From Crateriforma spongiae (GTDB lineage: Bacteria > Planctomycetota > Planctomycetia > Pirellulales > Pirellulaceae): 64,000 nucleotides of DNA. The stretch lies in NCBI RefSeq assembly GCF_012290005.1, contig NZ_JAAXMS010000002.1, positions 248,001-312,000 on the forward strand. The letters run 5' to 3'. The notes below the pieces were generated by a model, which ran no database searches, had not been told where the DNA came from, and saw nothing but the letters and a program-made list of their open reading frames with translations. The number at the start of each line of letters is the position of its first letter. Positions within the stretch are counted from its first letter, which is position 1. Below, one piece after another: positions 1 to 8,845 of this stretch. The translations under genes and the position numbers were made by a program.

Positions 1-130
1 GATCGATGTCACACCTTCACTGCAATCCGGCAATCGGTTGCGAATTGGACTGCGAGCGACCGATCAGCAGGCTCTTCTAAACGGTGAAGTCTGCCTGTTG
101 ATTGAAGACACCTCTTCCAATTCAGCCTGA
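1..130 (+). CDS. C-terminal end of an unknown protein (partial)
   Basis: A reading frame is open from base 2 to a TGA at 128-130 and gives 42 residues containing NRLRIGLRATD and LNGEVCLLIED, with an alternating hydrophobic pattern that suggests beta strands. The gene begins outside the window, so the family cannot be named. It converges on the methyltransferase gene, whose stop codon lies 13 bases away. The short length makes a chance frame possible, but the tight convergent spacing and absence of a competing gene favour a real 3' end. Confidence 0.5.
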   Translation, partial: IDVTPSLQSGNRLRIGLRATDQQALLNGEVCLLIEDTSSNSA

Positions 131-143
131 ATCAGATATCACG

Positions 144-842
144 CTAACCGTTGACGCTTGGATCGATCCTCCGACGATAGACGCTGCTGTCGATCCATCC
201 CAAAAAGTCGCGACGCTGCGAATGCTTCTGCCATCCGGCGCGCCACATTGCACCGGAGACGTCTGGCAATCGGCGCGTTTTCAATCCCGTCGCGTAACGA
301 AAAAAGATGATCATCAGGTTGATCCACATCACCGCCCACCAGCGTGTCAGTCCGCCACGTGGCTCGATAAAATCAACCACGTACCAAACGCCATCGGATT
401 GAACGCAACAACCAATCTGTCGCACAACGTCGTCCAATTCGTCATCCACAAAGCAGTCCAAGTGAAACGCGGTGACGACCACATCAAAACGCCTTTCAAT
501 CGGCAACTGCCTTGAATCTGCCTGGACGAAACGGACAACCGACCGGTTGTCCGTTGAAGCGTTTGAATCCTGCGACCACCCTGCCCCATCGATTCGCTTT
601 CGCTGCAACAACAGCATCTGTCGACTGTAATCGACACTGACGACTTGCTCCGGTGCAAACCGCTGAAGAAATGCTTCCAGCAAACGCCCGTCACCGTCAC
701 CGACGAACAGCACCGCGTTTGGACTGGCTGGCAGGTCATCCAGCCCACGCTGCCTGGCACGTTGCAACCGGCCACCAAAACGACTCCATTCCACCCAGCG
801 ATACCATTTGGCCAGCCGATCATAACCATCGGGTTGCTTCAT
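144..842 (-). CDS. Class I SAM-dependent methyltransferase
   Basis: The 232-residue protein has a Rossmann methyltransferase core. Motif I is VLFVGDGDGRLL at residues 44-55, an acidic residue ends strand 2 (VVSVDYS, D71), and DVVVTAFHLDCF follows at the substrate-side strand. Start choice: the ATG at 842 overlaps the stop of the upstream membrane-protein gene as ATGA, so the two are probably translationally coupled; an ATG 15 bases further upstream is less likely. The substrate is unknown. The pairing with an integral membrane protein suggests a lipid or membrane-associated substrate, but that is inference. Confidence 0.75.
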   Translation of the reverse strand: MKQPDGYDRLAKWYRWVEWSRFGGRLQRARQRGLDDLPASPNAVLFVGDGDGRLLEAFLQRFAPEQVVSVDYSRQMLLLQRKRIDGAGWSQDSNASTDNRSVVRFVQADSRQLPIERRFDVVVTAFHLDCFVDDELDDVVRQIGCCVQSDGVWYVVDFIEPRGGLTRWWAVMWINLMIIFFRYATGLKTRRLPDVSGAMWRAGWQKHSQRRDFLGWIDSSVYRRRIDPSVNG

Positions 843-1834
843 CGGACATGCATCCACGATCGATACAGCAGTTGTGTGCCGACCACCAACATCGGCGGCA
901 CGATCAACGCGGGGTCAGCCAGCAAAGCGAACCGTGAAGCTTTCCCCGGCGTCACGCATTGCATTCGGTAGACCAGACCCGACAACGCAAAGCATGATGC
1001 GACCACCGCCGCCCCCAGCGTCCATGCCAACCACTCGGTCGCCAGCCCCCACACTGACAACGCCACCAAGCCGATCGTCCATACGTACAGAAAGCGATCA
1101 TGGATGTGGCCCGCTGACACGGATTCATCGCCGACCCGCAACAGCCACACGCTTTCCGACCTGGAAACAATCCAGCAGTTCAGTGTGAACAGGCCGGCCA
1201 GCAAAACACCAACGGAAACTCCCCTGCCCCCGTTCATCATGCCTGCGTTTGTGGCGTATGCCCCGACGACACCGGCGGCAAACAGGACTCCGACGATCGG
1301 TTCCTTCCATTGCATTGCCGACCGGCGACGAAAGGCATGAACCCACAACAAGTACAGGCCAACAGCCAGTGCCAGAACGACGCCAAACAATTGCACCGCC
1401 GAGGGCAAATAGATGGTCGCCACCACCGCATCGATGCCAAACACCGTCGTCCACACAATCAGCAACAACCGCCAGTTTCGACGCGAAAATCGATGCCTGG
1501 CCGTACGCACGGCGGCCCCGCTGCGGAATGAATCCAACAGCCGATCGCCGCAATAGATCAACCAAACGGTCATCGCCAGAACCGAGCCCGTCGCGATATC
1601 CTTGCGATTTGCTACGCTAAAAATGTTCGCACTGTGGTCATTCTCGCACGTCAGCACGACGAACCAGACGACTGCCACGATCGGTGCATCCAAACTGGTG
1701 ACGTTCAACACAAGAATCAGCCGCCACAGCCCGCGCGCTCGACTCGGCCATACTGATTTCAAAAACGCCACTTTTCCCCGATCAGATGTTTCATTGAAAA
1801 CTGATGGCCAAACTGTATTTCTATTATTCGGCAA
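839..1834 (-). CDS. Polytopic membrane protein, possibly UbiA-like
   Basis: Up to 331 residues with about eight or nine hydrophobic segments, for example [32 protein letters not shown] and [17 protein letters not shown]. An acidic segment after the second helix ([10 protein letters not shown]) recalls the first Asp-rich loop of UbiA prenyltransferases, but a second Asp-rich motif is not clear, so the family call is weak. The ATG at 1834 would lie inside the divergent thymidine kinase gene; a GTG at 1771 avoids that overlap and is my preferred start. The stop overlaps the start of the downstream methyltransferase (ATGA). Confidence 0.6.
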   Translation of the reverse strand: MPNNRNTVWPSVFNETSDRGKVAFLKSVWPSRARGLWRLILVLNVTSLDAPIVAVVWFVVLTCENDHSANIFSVANRKDIATGSVLAMTVWLIYCGDRLLDSFRSGAAVRTARHRFSRRNWRLLLIVWTTVFGIDAVVATIYLPSAVQLFGVVLALAVGLYLLWVHAFRRRSAMQWKEPIVGVLFAAGVVGAYATNAGMMNGGRGVSVGVLLAGLFTLNCWIVSRSESVWLLRVGDESVSAGHIHDRFLYVWTIGLVALSVWGLATEWLAWTLGAAVVASCFALSGLVYRMQCVTPGKASRFALLADPALIVPPMLVVGTQLLYRSWMHVR

Positions 1835-2436
1835 TGAATGCCGGCAAGTCGACCATGCTGCTGCAGTCAGCCTACAACTATCGGGAACGGGGTATGACGC
1901 CGGTCATTTTGTCTCCCGAGATCGACACCCGCGAAGGACGGTCCACCGTTTCGTCACGCATCGGCCTATCGCAACAAGCCATCAGCTTCACCACAGCCGA
2001 CAACCTGTTCGCGATCGTCCAACGTCTGGTGGAACAAGGGCCGGTGGATTGTGTTCTGATCGACGAAGCCCAGTTTCTGACCCGCACTCAAGTTCGGCAA
2101 CTGGCCGACGTTTGTGACAGCCTGGATATCCCTGTTCTAACCTACGGCTTGCGAACCGACTTTCAGGGGCACTTGTTTGAAGGCAGCGAGATGCTTCTTG
2201 GTTGGGCGGACACCCTGTCCGAGATCAAAACGATCTGTCACTGCGGACGCAAAGCCACCATGAACATGCGGATCGATGATCAGGGGCGTGCCATCAAACA
2301 CGGCCAGCAAATCCAAATCGGTGGTAATGAACGCTATGCATCGGTTTGCCGTTTGCACTTTCAACAAGGCATGGCCGAACGGCGTCCCGACGAATTGCCG
2401 TTGCTGGATAAATTGGATGACAACGGCATTGGCTAG
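1804..2436 (+). CDS. tdk: Thymidine kinase
   Basis: This enzyme phosphorylates thymidine to dTMP with ATP in the pyrimidine salvage pathway. The 210-residue length is typical of the TK1-like family. Visible motifs are the P-loop SAMNAGKST (residues 9-17), the DEAQF segment (87-91) carrying the catalytic base E88, and the lasso and zinc site: C145 and C147 in CHCG, then [16 protein letters not shown] with C182 and H185. It is transcribed divergently from the membrane-protein gene and convergently with pyruvate kinase. Confidence 0.95.
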   Translation: MAKLYFYYSAMNAGKSTMLLQSAYNYRERGMTPVILSPEIDTREGRSTVSSRIGLSQQAISFTTADNLFAIVQRLVEQGPVDCVLIDEAQFLTRTQVRQLADVCDSLDIPVLTYGLRTDFQGHLFEGSEMLLGWADTLSEIKTICHCGRKATMNMRIDDQGRAIKHGQQIQIGGNERYASVCRLHFQQGMAERRPDELPLLDKLDDNGIG

Positions 2437-2487
2437 GTCGACACGTTCGGCGGCAACGTTGCATCACCCATTTCACCAGCGATCGAT

Positions 2488-3927
2488 TCATTCCACGGTG
2501 TGAACCAACACGAAATTGTTGGCCCGCTTCATCACACCGGTACCCGCAACGAAAACGACCTTGTCGCCGGCATGCAGCTTGTCGTGCATCCGACCCCACT
2601 GACAGATTTCAGAAATCAGTCGTTGGGCATCGTCAATCTGTGGCATCAACAGCGGCTTGATCCCCCAAAACAGACTCATCCTGCGAACCGATCTCGGATC
2701 ATCGCTGGCACCGAGCGTCGGGATCAGGCTTCGCATCCCACTTTTGCTTTTAACCCAGGCCGTCCCACCGCTGTGCGTCGCGATCACCAACACCTTCGCG
2801 GCGATCGTTTCGGCGATCCCCGTCGCCGCCAGCGTGACCGCGGTGGTCACCGGATGCACGTGGTTGTTTTCCGGTGGCTCGACACGTTGCAGCCCCAACA
2901 GTTGCCGCTCGGTCTGTCGCATGATTCGATTCATCGTCTTGACCGCTTCGACGGGATAGTCGCCGATGGCCGTTTCGCCGGACAACATACAGGCATCGGT
3001 TCCGTCCAGAACCGCGTTGGCCACGTCCGAGGCCTCCGCCCGGGTCGGCCGACGACTGTGGTGCATTGATTCCAACATCTGTGTCGCCACGATGACCGGC
3101 TTCATCTTGTCCTGACAAACGCGAATGATTCGTTTTTGGGCGACCGGCGTGTCGGCGACATCGATTTCCACGCCCAAGTCGCCACGTGCCACCATCACCC
3201 CGTCGGATTCTTCCACGATGTTCTCAAGGTCTTCCAACGCCTCAGGCTTTTCAATCTTCGCGATCACCAAGGCCTCCGATTCATAGCCTTGTAACAGCGA
3301 TTTCAACGACTTCACGTCGCTGGCTGAACGCACGAAAGACAGACTGATAAAGTCGATGTCATTCTTCACCGCCCAAATCACATTGTCGATGTCTTTGGGC
3401 AGCAATGCCGAAACGGAAAGCTTCACGCCGGGCAGATTGATACCTTGGCGACTGCGAACTTCACCCGGTCCGGTCACCCGACAATCCGCACGATCGGCTG
3501 TCACCTTTTCGACCTTCAGGGCCACCGTACCGTCGGCCAACATGACCCGATCGCCGACTTCCAATTCGTCGATCAACCGCTTGTAACTGCTGGTCAGCTC
3601 ATTCGGCGCTCCCGGTGTATCGCCCCGGACAAAGCTGACACGCATGTCCCAATCGCACTGCAGCGGATCGGAAACCAACTGCCCCAGTCGCATCTTCGGA
3701 CCGGCCAAGTCCAACAAAACCCCGACGGGAAATCGTGTCTGCTCGGCTGCCTGGCGAATGGCGGCCAGCACCCGATCGTGATCCTCTCGAGTTCCATGTG
3801 CCGTGTTGATCCGAAAAACATCGACGCCCGCCTCGATCAATTCCGCCAACCGGTCGACACTGTCACTGGCCGGTCCAACGGTGGCAACAATCTTGGTCGA
3901 TGCTTCTTCAAATCGTGGTCGCGTCAT
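2488..3927 (-). CDS. pyk: Pyruvate kinase
   Basis: The enzyme converts phosphoenolpyruvate and ADP to pyruvate and ATP in the last step of glycolysis. The 479-residue protein starts with the family pattern KIVATVGPAS, followed by VDVFRINTAHG (usually RLNFSHG), the catalytic lysine segment IAKIEKPEAL, the metal-binding MVARGDLGVEI and the downstream VIVATQMLESM. The C-terminal regulatory alpha/beta domain is present (TAVTLAATGIAETI onward). It stands alone, facing tdk. Confidence 0.95.
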   Translation of the reverse strand: MTRPRFEEASTKIVATVGPASDSVDRLAELIEAGVDVFRINTAHGTREDHDRVLAAIRQAAEQTRFPVGVLLDLAGPKMRLGQLVSDPLQCDWDMRVSFVRGDTPGAPNELTSSYKRLIDELEVGDRVMLADGTVALKVEKVTADRADCRVTGPGEVRSRQGINLPGVKLSVSALLPKDIDNVIWAVKNDIDFISLSFVRSASDVKSLKSLLQGYESEALVIAKIEKPEALEDLENIVEESDGVMVARGDLGVEIDVADTPVAQKRIIRVCQDKMKPVIVATQMLESMHHSRRPTRAEASDVANAVLDGTDACMLSGETAIGDYPVEAVKTMNRIMRQTERQLLGLQRVEPPENNHVHPVTTAVTLAATGIAETIAAKVLVIATHSGGTAWVKSKSGMRSLIPTLGASDDPRSVRRMSLFWGIKPLLMPQIDDAQRLISEICQWGRMHDKLHAGDKVVFVAGTGVMKRANNFVLVHTVE

Positions 3928-4053
3928 CGGGTCGGGGTCTTTCTGGCAAGATGCGAAACGGTTCGTCCGTTCTATGAATGTAAACGTCGACGGCTATCAT
4001 GCGAGTCCGCCACGGCAATCCAGGCTTGGCAATCATGGCACGCAGGCTTTTCG

Positions 4054-4908
4054 ATGACACAACCACACGATTCCCCCTCGTTGCGTTTCGAATCCCCGGT
4101 CGCCCTGGTCACCGGCGGCTCGGCGGGGCTGGGAACGGCAATCGCCCGCGCGCTTCTGCATCAAAACTACCACGTCTTGATCGTGGGCCGAGACTTCGAG
4201 CGGTTGCGTCTGACGGCAGACCAATTGGCGTCAGAGGAAAAAGCTGCGCCGTCTGCCGAATTGCACCAATACGCATGCGACGTGACCAATCTCGACGAAG
4301 TGACCAAGCTTGCCGAGTTCGTCTCCGACCGTTTCGGCCGGCTGGATGTCTTGGTCAATGTGGTGGGCCAAAGCGACCGCGGCTTGGCCAGTGAGATCAC
4401 CTTGCAGAGAATTGACGAATTGGTCCGCATGAACGTCCACTCGGCCGTCATCTGCACCGAAGCCTTACTGCCGTTGATTCGCGAAAACCGGGGCAGCGTC
4501 ATCAATATCGGATCGCTTGCATCGAAAATTCCGGCCCGGTACCTGGGTGGCTACTGCCTGGCCAAACACGCGTTGTGCGGCTGGACCGATCAACTGAGCC
4601 TGGAAATGCGGCAACACAACGTGCATGTCGGCCTGGTTTGCCCAGGACCGATCGCACGACAAGATGCCGGACATCGCTACGACAAACTGCTGGCAGACGA
4701 TCTGCCACCGGAAGCCGCTGCCCCCGGTGGTGGTGCAAAGATCAAGGGACTGCCGCCGCAGAAAGTCGCCGACGCCGTCATCGATTGCATCGCCAAACGC
4801 AAACGCGAGATCATCTTGCCCGGCAAAGCAAGGCTACTGATCATCCTGCGGGCAATCTTTCCGGCTTGGGGTGATCGAATTCTGCTGCGCATGACCAGCG
4901 GAAAATAA
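4054..4908 (+). CDS. Short-chain dehydrogenase/reductase
   Basis: An NAD(P)-dependent oxidoreductase of the classical SDR family, 284 residues. The cofactor motif TGGSAGLG is at residues 20-27, the NNAG-like NVVG at 102-105, and the catalytic triad S154, Y167 and K171 (YCLAK). The C terminus has a hydrophobic stretch (RLLIILRAIFPAWG) of the kind seen in membrane-associated SDRs. The frame is open far upstream, but the ATG at 4054 places the glycine-rich motif at the usual distance from the N terminus. The substrate cannot be deduced. Confidence 0.88.
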   Translation: MTQPHDSPSLRFESPVALVTGGSAGLGTAIARALLHQNYHVLIVGRDFERLRLTADQLASEEKAAPSAELHQYACDVTNLDEVTKLAEFVSDRFGRLDVLVNVVGQSDRGLASEITLQRIDELVRMNVHSAVICTEALLPLIRENRGSVINIGSLASKIPARYLGGYCLAKHALCGWTDQLSLEMRQHNVHVGLVCPGPIARQDAGHRYDKLLADDLPPEAAAPGGGAKIKGLPPQKVADAVIDCIAKRKREIILPGKARLLIILRAIFPAWGDRILLRMTSGK

Positions 4909-4962
4909 GCCGAACGCACTCTCTTTGACCGCCGCCAAGCGATGACGCCTGCCGAATCCGTC

Positions 4963-5562
4963 CTACTGCGTTGACGACTGGCCCGGAATCTCCAACGTGA
5001 TCAACTCCATCGTGTTGACCACCTCAGTCGCCGGCGTGCGATTGATCGCCTTGACCAATCCGCCGGGCACTTCGTTACTGGACCACGTCTGCGTGTACGT
5101 GATCCCGGCTTCCACCTTGGATTCAATCTTTTTCCAAGTGGTTTCAAAGGTGCCAGCTTCGACCTGCAAACGTTGCTCGCCCTGCTCCTTCACACCCTTG
5201 GCTTGACCGAACCGCTTCGGATCGATCCCCGGCGGCAAACGGAAGTAATGCGGGTTACGCAGCTTCATCTGCGGAAGCTTGGACTCTGATCCGTCCTCGG
5301 AAACCATGACCACGGTCCGGCCGATCACCACAGCCTCATCGGTCTTCTCCAAAAGTTCTTTGGACGTCTTTTCGATCTGCTTTTTGCCGTCGCGTTCGGT
5401 GACGGAGCGAACCACCACTTTGGTCCCGACAGGAAAAGACTCCCACGCGGTGTACACGGGATTCTCCCGCTGCGAAGCGGACCGTTGCCCCGCCTGCACA
5501 AACGTCGACAACACGAACAAGAACGAAATCGATATTACAGCCAGCCGGACTCTTGGGGGCAT
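4963..5562 (-). CDS. Secreted hypothetical protein
   Basis: A 199-residue protein that I do not recognise. The chosen ATG at 5562 follows an AAGAAGG ribosome-binding site at good spacing and begins a signal peptide (MPPRVRLAVISISFLFVLS, cleavage probably after FVQA). The mature part is rich in beta-strand-like segments (FPVGTKVVVRSVTERDGKKQ; WKKIESKVEAGITYTQTWSS) with a pattern suggesting a lipoprotein-localisation-like or DUF3386-type barrel, though no family is firm. The open frame extends to 5724, but that region looks non-coding. It is divergent from the pilin-like gene. Confidence 0.7.
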   Translation of the reverse strand: MPPRVRLAVISISFLFVLSTFVQAGQRSASQRENPVYTAWESFPVGTKVVVRSVTERDGKKQIEKTSKELLEKTDEAVVIGRTVVMVSEDGSESKLPQMKLRNPHYFRLPPGIDPKRFGQAKGVKEQGEQRLQVEAGTFETTWKKIESKVEAGITYTQTWSSNEVPGGLVKAINRTPATEVVNTMELITLEIPGQSSTQ

Positions 5563-5836
5563 AACCAAACCTTCTTGGGATCTAAGAGAGCGTTGAATCA
5601 CGAAGCGAGCCATTAGAGCCGCGACCAGAAGTACGGCAACCTTTGAACATCGAGACCTAACAAAGTGCTTCATTGTGAAGCCCTCGTGAAGTCTCTCGGA
5701 AAAGACTGAATTGGCTTTGCACACCCGGATGGCCGCTACTAACTTTCCCGCCTGTCAACACCACCGAAGCAACTGGTTGCTGCCGAATCAAGCCACTTCA
5801 TCAAATCTCCATAAACACATTCCTTTGGAAAACCTC

Positions 5837-6910
5837 ATGTCTTCTTCAAGACGCACAAATCGACCCAGCGGTTTTACGCTGGTCGAACTGTTGGTTGTGA
5901 TCGCCATTATCGGCGTTCTGGTCGGGCTATTGCTTCCGGCCGTACAAGGTGCACGGGAAGCCGCTCGACGCGTCCAGTGCATGAACAACATGAAACAAAT
6001 GGGACTGGCCGCACTCAATTTCGAAAGTGCTTATAAGAAACTGCCCGAAGGCCCGATGGACGGTGACCCCGAAGCGGTGGACTACAGCGGATCACCAAAC
6101 CCCGCCGGATACAACTATCGCGAAACACCCCCGGCCTACGGTGGCACCACCTGTTGCCGTGCTGCAACACGACGCGGATTCAACCAGTTTTATAAGATCC
6201 TGCCCTTCATGGAACTTCCGCAGGTTTATGACCTCGGGCGGGATGACCCTCCGTTCTGGCCGAACCAACCCAACAACGGCGGCGAAGACGACGTCGCCAA
6301 GGTGGCCATCAGCCACTACTACTGTCCCAGTCGTCGACCTCCCAAGCTCTACAACAATAATCTTCGCGGGCGTCTAGATTACGCGGGCTGTGCCGGCTTC
6401 TTTCAAGGCGAAACGATTGAAAACACCGATGACATCCCAGAACCTCCCTTGGGACTGGGCCCGCGTGGCGACGAACGCTCCAACGTCAATCAGGGCGACA
6501 CCCCGGGTCGCAAAGGTGCAATCGTTTGGCCCGGATTTGGGACCAAACGAACCCTAGGTGATATCACCGACGGGTTGTCGAATTCCATCATGTTCGCAGA
6601 AAAATCCATCGCCAAAAAACGCTATGGCACCGACGGCGGAGACAACGAACGGTGGAACAACAGCGGTTGGGACGAAGACTGCATTCGCTGGCACTTCCCC
6701 CCGATCAGCGACCGCCAGGCACCTGAGTTTCGCCCGGGAACCACCAGCAGCACCGCCTGGCGTCGATACTTTGGCGCTGCTCATGCGGAAGGCTTGAATG
6801 CCGTGCGATGCGATGGCAGTGTCAACTTTTACGCCTACACCGTCGACGCAGAACTTTGGAAAAACCTATGCGTGATCGATGACGGCGAACAAATCCAAGA
6901 ATCCGAATAA
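5837..6910 (+). CDS. DUF1559 pilin-like protein, copy 1
   Basis: A 357-residue protein of the planctomycete DUF1559 family. The N terminus has a type IV prepilin signal, [19 protein letters not shown], to be cut by a prepilin peptidase after the glycine. The C terminus has the processing-associated H-X9-DG motif ([12 protein letters not shown]). The start at 5837 puts the signal at residues 12-30. It is clearly paralogous to the gene at 7249: long stretches such as DDVAKVAI and GDNERWNN are shared. The function is unknown; these proteins are thought to be exported pseudopilins. Confidence 0.9.
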   Translation: MSSSRRTNRPSGFTLVELLVVIAIIGVLVGLLLPAVQGAREAARRVQCMNNMKQMGLAALNFESAYKKLPEGPMDGDPEAVDYSGSPNPAGYNYRETPPAYGGTTCCRAATRRGFNQFYKILPFMELPQVYDLGRDDPPFWPNQPNNGGEDDVAKVAISHYYCPSRRPPKLYNNNLRGRLDYAGCAGFFQGETIENTDDIPEPPLGLGPRGDERSNVNQGDTPGRKGAIVWPGFGTKRTLGDITDGLSNSIMFAEKSIAKKRYGTDGGDNERWNNSGWDEDCIRWHFPPISDRQAPEFRPGTTSSTAWRRYFGAAHAEGLNAVRCDGSVNFYAYTVDAELWKNLCVIDDGEQIQESE

Positions 6911-6968
6911 ACGCCCGATCAAGTTCATCAAATCACAACATTCAAACCGTAAAACACCACAAAAAGAA

Positions 6969-7163
6969 ATGAACATTTTAAACATTGCAAAAACCTGGAT
7001 GACGCCTGCCAAATTCGGCATCTGCATGATCGCCGGGATAATCACCGTCACCAGCCTCGGATGTGGCGGCGGCGATGTCATCAATGATGAACCGCTGTCC
7101 GCAGAAGACGAAGCTTACATCAAGCAGATCGACGAAGAAATTGACGCAGCCGAAGGCGGCTGA
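6969..7163 (+). CDS. Small lipoprotein between the DUF1559 genes
   Basis: A 64-residue protein with a lipoprotein signal: a basic N terminus, hydrophobic core FGICMIAGIITVTS and lipobox TSLGC, leaving a short acidic mature peptide (DEPLSAEDEAYIKQIDEEID). An A-rich leader with AAAAAGAA precedes the ATG. It lies 58 bases after one DUF1559 gene and 85 before the next, in the same direction, so it is probably cotranscribed with them. Small lipoproteins are frequent companions of DUF1559 genes, and a partner role is an inference. Confidence 0.75.
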   Translation: MNILNIAKTWMTPAKFGICMIAGIITVTSLGCGGGDVINDEPLSAEDEAYIKQIDEEIDAAEGG

Positions 7164-7248
7164 TCATCGACCAGACCGGTCGCTATCGACTTTACACGTC
7201 TTGGGGCATGGTAATTCCATCGCCCCATTTTCGCATGAAACCAATTCC

Positions 7249-8325
7249 ATGAAACACCGCAAAAACCCGCCTCCACACGCCGGCTTCACCCTGGTCGAAC
7301 TGCTCGTGGTGATCGCCATTATCGGGGTTCTGGTCGGCTTGCTTTTGCCGGCCGTGCAAAGCGCCCGAGAAGCTGCTCGCCGCACCCAGTGCATGAACAA
7401 CATGAAACAGATGGGCTTGGCAGCCCTAAATTTCGAAAGTGCCTACAAACATCTTCCCACTGGTCCGATGGACGGCGATCCAGAAGCGATCAACTTGGAT
7501 GGAAGCCCTAATCATGCCGGCCGAAACCACGGCGGACGTGCCCCGACGTACGGTGGGACGGTTTGCTGCCGTGCCGCCACCCGCCGCGGATGGAATCACT
7601 TCTTTAAGATCCTGCCCTTTATGGAACAGCAAGTGGTTTATGAACTAAGCCGCGATGATCCGCCGTATTGGCCCTATGTCACCAATAACGCGGGTGAAGA
7701 CGATGTCGCCAAGGTTGCGATCGGTGGATACCATTGCCCTTCACGCCGCAGTCCCAAACTTTACAACAACAACCTTCGCGCACGTGTTGACTACGCAGGG
7801 TGTGCGGGGTTCATGCATGGACCGACCATCGCCGGCACCAATGACATCCCGGAGGCTCCGTTGGGCGAAGGCCCTGAAATTAGCGAACGTGGTTCACCCA
7901 ACATGGGTGACACACCGGGAAGAAAAGGCGTGATCGTTAACCCTGCACTGGGCGCCAAGCGATTGCTATCCGAAATCACCGACGGACTTTCCAACACCGT
8001 TATGTTTGGCGAAAAGAGCCTTCCCAAGGATCGGCATGGTGTTGACGGTGGCGACAATGAACGCTGGAACAACGCCGGATGGGATGTCGACGACCTGCGA
8101 TTTCACTTCCCGCCCATCCCTGATGCCCAGGCACCGCCTTACAAACCCGGCACCACCGGCAGCACCGCTTGGCGACGATATTTTGGGTCCGCCCACGCGG
8201 AGGGCCTCAATGCGACCCGAGCGGACGGAAGTGTAAATTTCTATTCCTACATGGTTGATCCTGAAGTTTGGATGTACCTATGCATCTGTGACGACGATGC
8301 GACCATTGACGAAGAAGCTTTATAA
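7249..8325 (+). CDS. DUF1559 pilin-like protein, copy 2
   Basis: A 358-residue paralogue of the gene at 5837, with the same prepilin signal ([19 protein letters not shown]), the same CCRAATRRG and YHCPSRRSPKLYNNN segments and the C-terminal HAEGLNATRADG, which again fits H-X9-DG exactly. The start at 7249 gives the shortest polar leader before the signal. Together with copy 1 and the small lipoprotein it forms a three-gene unit ended by a hairpin at 8366. Copy 2 differs mainly in surface-like segments, as expected after an older tandem duplication. Confidence 0.9.
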   Translation: MKHRKNPPPHAGFTLVELLVVIAIIGVLVGLLLPAVQSAREAARRTQCMNNMKQMGLAALNFESAYKHLPTGPMDGDPEAINLDGSPNHAGRNHGGRAPTYGGTVCCRAATRRGWNHFFKILPFMEQQVVYELSRDDPPYWPYVTNNAGEDDVAKVAIGGYHCPSRRSPKLYNNNLRARVDYAGCAGFMHGPTIAGTNDIPEAPLGEGPEISERGSPNMGDTPGRKGVIVNPALGAKRLLSEITDGLSNTVMFGEKSLPKDRHGVDGGDNERWNNAGWDVDDLRFHFPPIPDAQAPPYKPGTTGSTAWRRYFGSAHAEGLNATRADGSVNFYSYMVDPEVWMYLCICDDDATIDEEAL

Positions 8326-8365
8326 GAAGGCGTCGACTGAATCGTCATTCAATCCATCGATCATG

Positions 8366-8394
8366 ACCTCAAGCTTGTGTTTCGAGCTTGAGGT
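8366..8394 (+). terminator. Probable terminator of the DUF1559 unit
   Basis: A perfect 10-bp inverted repeat (ACCTCAAGCT / AGCTTGAGGT) with a 9-base loop starts 40 bases after the stop of the second DUF1559 gene and is followed by TCTTTAT. The T tract is weak, so this is a plausible rather than certain rho-independent terminator. Confidence 0.6.
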
Positions 8395-8845
8395 TCTTTA
8401 TGCGCCAGGCCCGCAGGCCTGTCTGATCAGGCACGAGAACGGAACAACCTTCCCAAGCTGACCTGATAATCCAGCACCACATAGACCCGGCCAAAGAATG
8501 GCCACCATCACTATTTTTGAATCCAGTCGGGATCAGAGAACGAGAAGGCATCCGTCGTAACCAGATCCTTATAAAACTCACCACTGACACTCACATACAA
8601 AGATGAGAATTCCATAAAGGTTCCGCGACGATTGAGCACAGAAAGTCTTGAGGCACTTTCAGTTTCCCCGTGTTTTCTGCTCTGAACGCGGATAGCCGTC
8701 AACAAACGAACACGCATCCCGTGGGGGATGGGGGGCATGTCGTCACCGTCTTTGTTTCTTGCAGGGAAAGACGCAGCGGGTACTCTCCCGCAACAAACCG
8801 TCAGATTCCCCAAATCCTATAGACTCACCCTCAAGGCCCCATTCA
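8395..8845. other. Gene-free leader of the giant surface-protein gene
   Basis: About 450 bases with no recognised gene. A minus-strand frame (8511-8813) is open but has no family resemblance and unconvincing composition. A G-rich run and CTTGCAGGGAAAG precede the giant gene by some 90 bases. The segment probably contains the promoter and 5' leader of the gene at 8846, but I could not pick out a convincing promoter. Confidence 0.4.

Noticed and set aside
3445-4053. A long N-terminal extension of the short-chain dehydrogenase
   Set aside because: The frame overlaps the antisense pyruvate kinase gene; the dehydrogenase's cofactor motif is at the normal distance from the ATG at 4054.
8511-8813. 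A 100-codon minus-strand frame upstream of the giant gene
   Set aside because: No recognisable motif, no ribosome-binding site that I could accept, and composition unlike the neighbouring genes.
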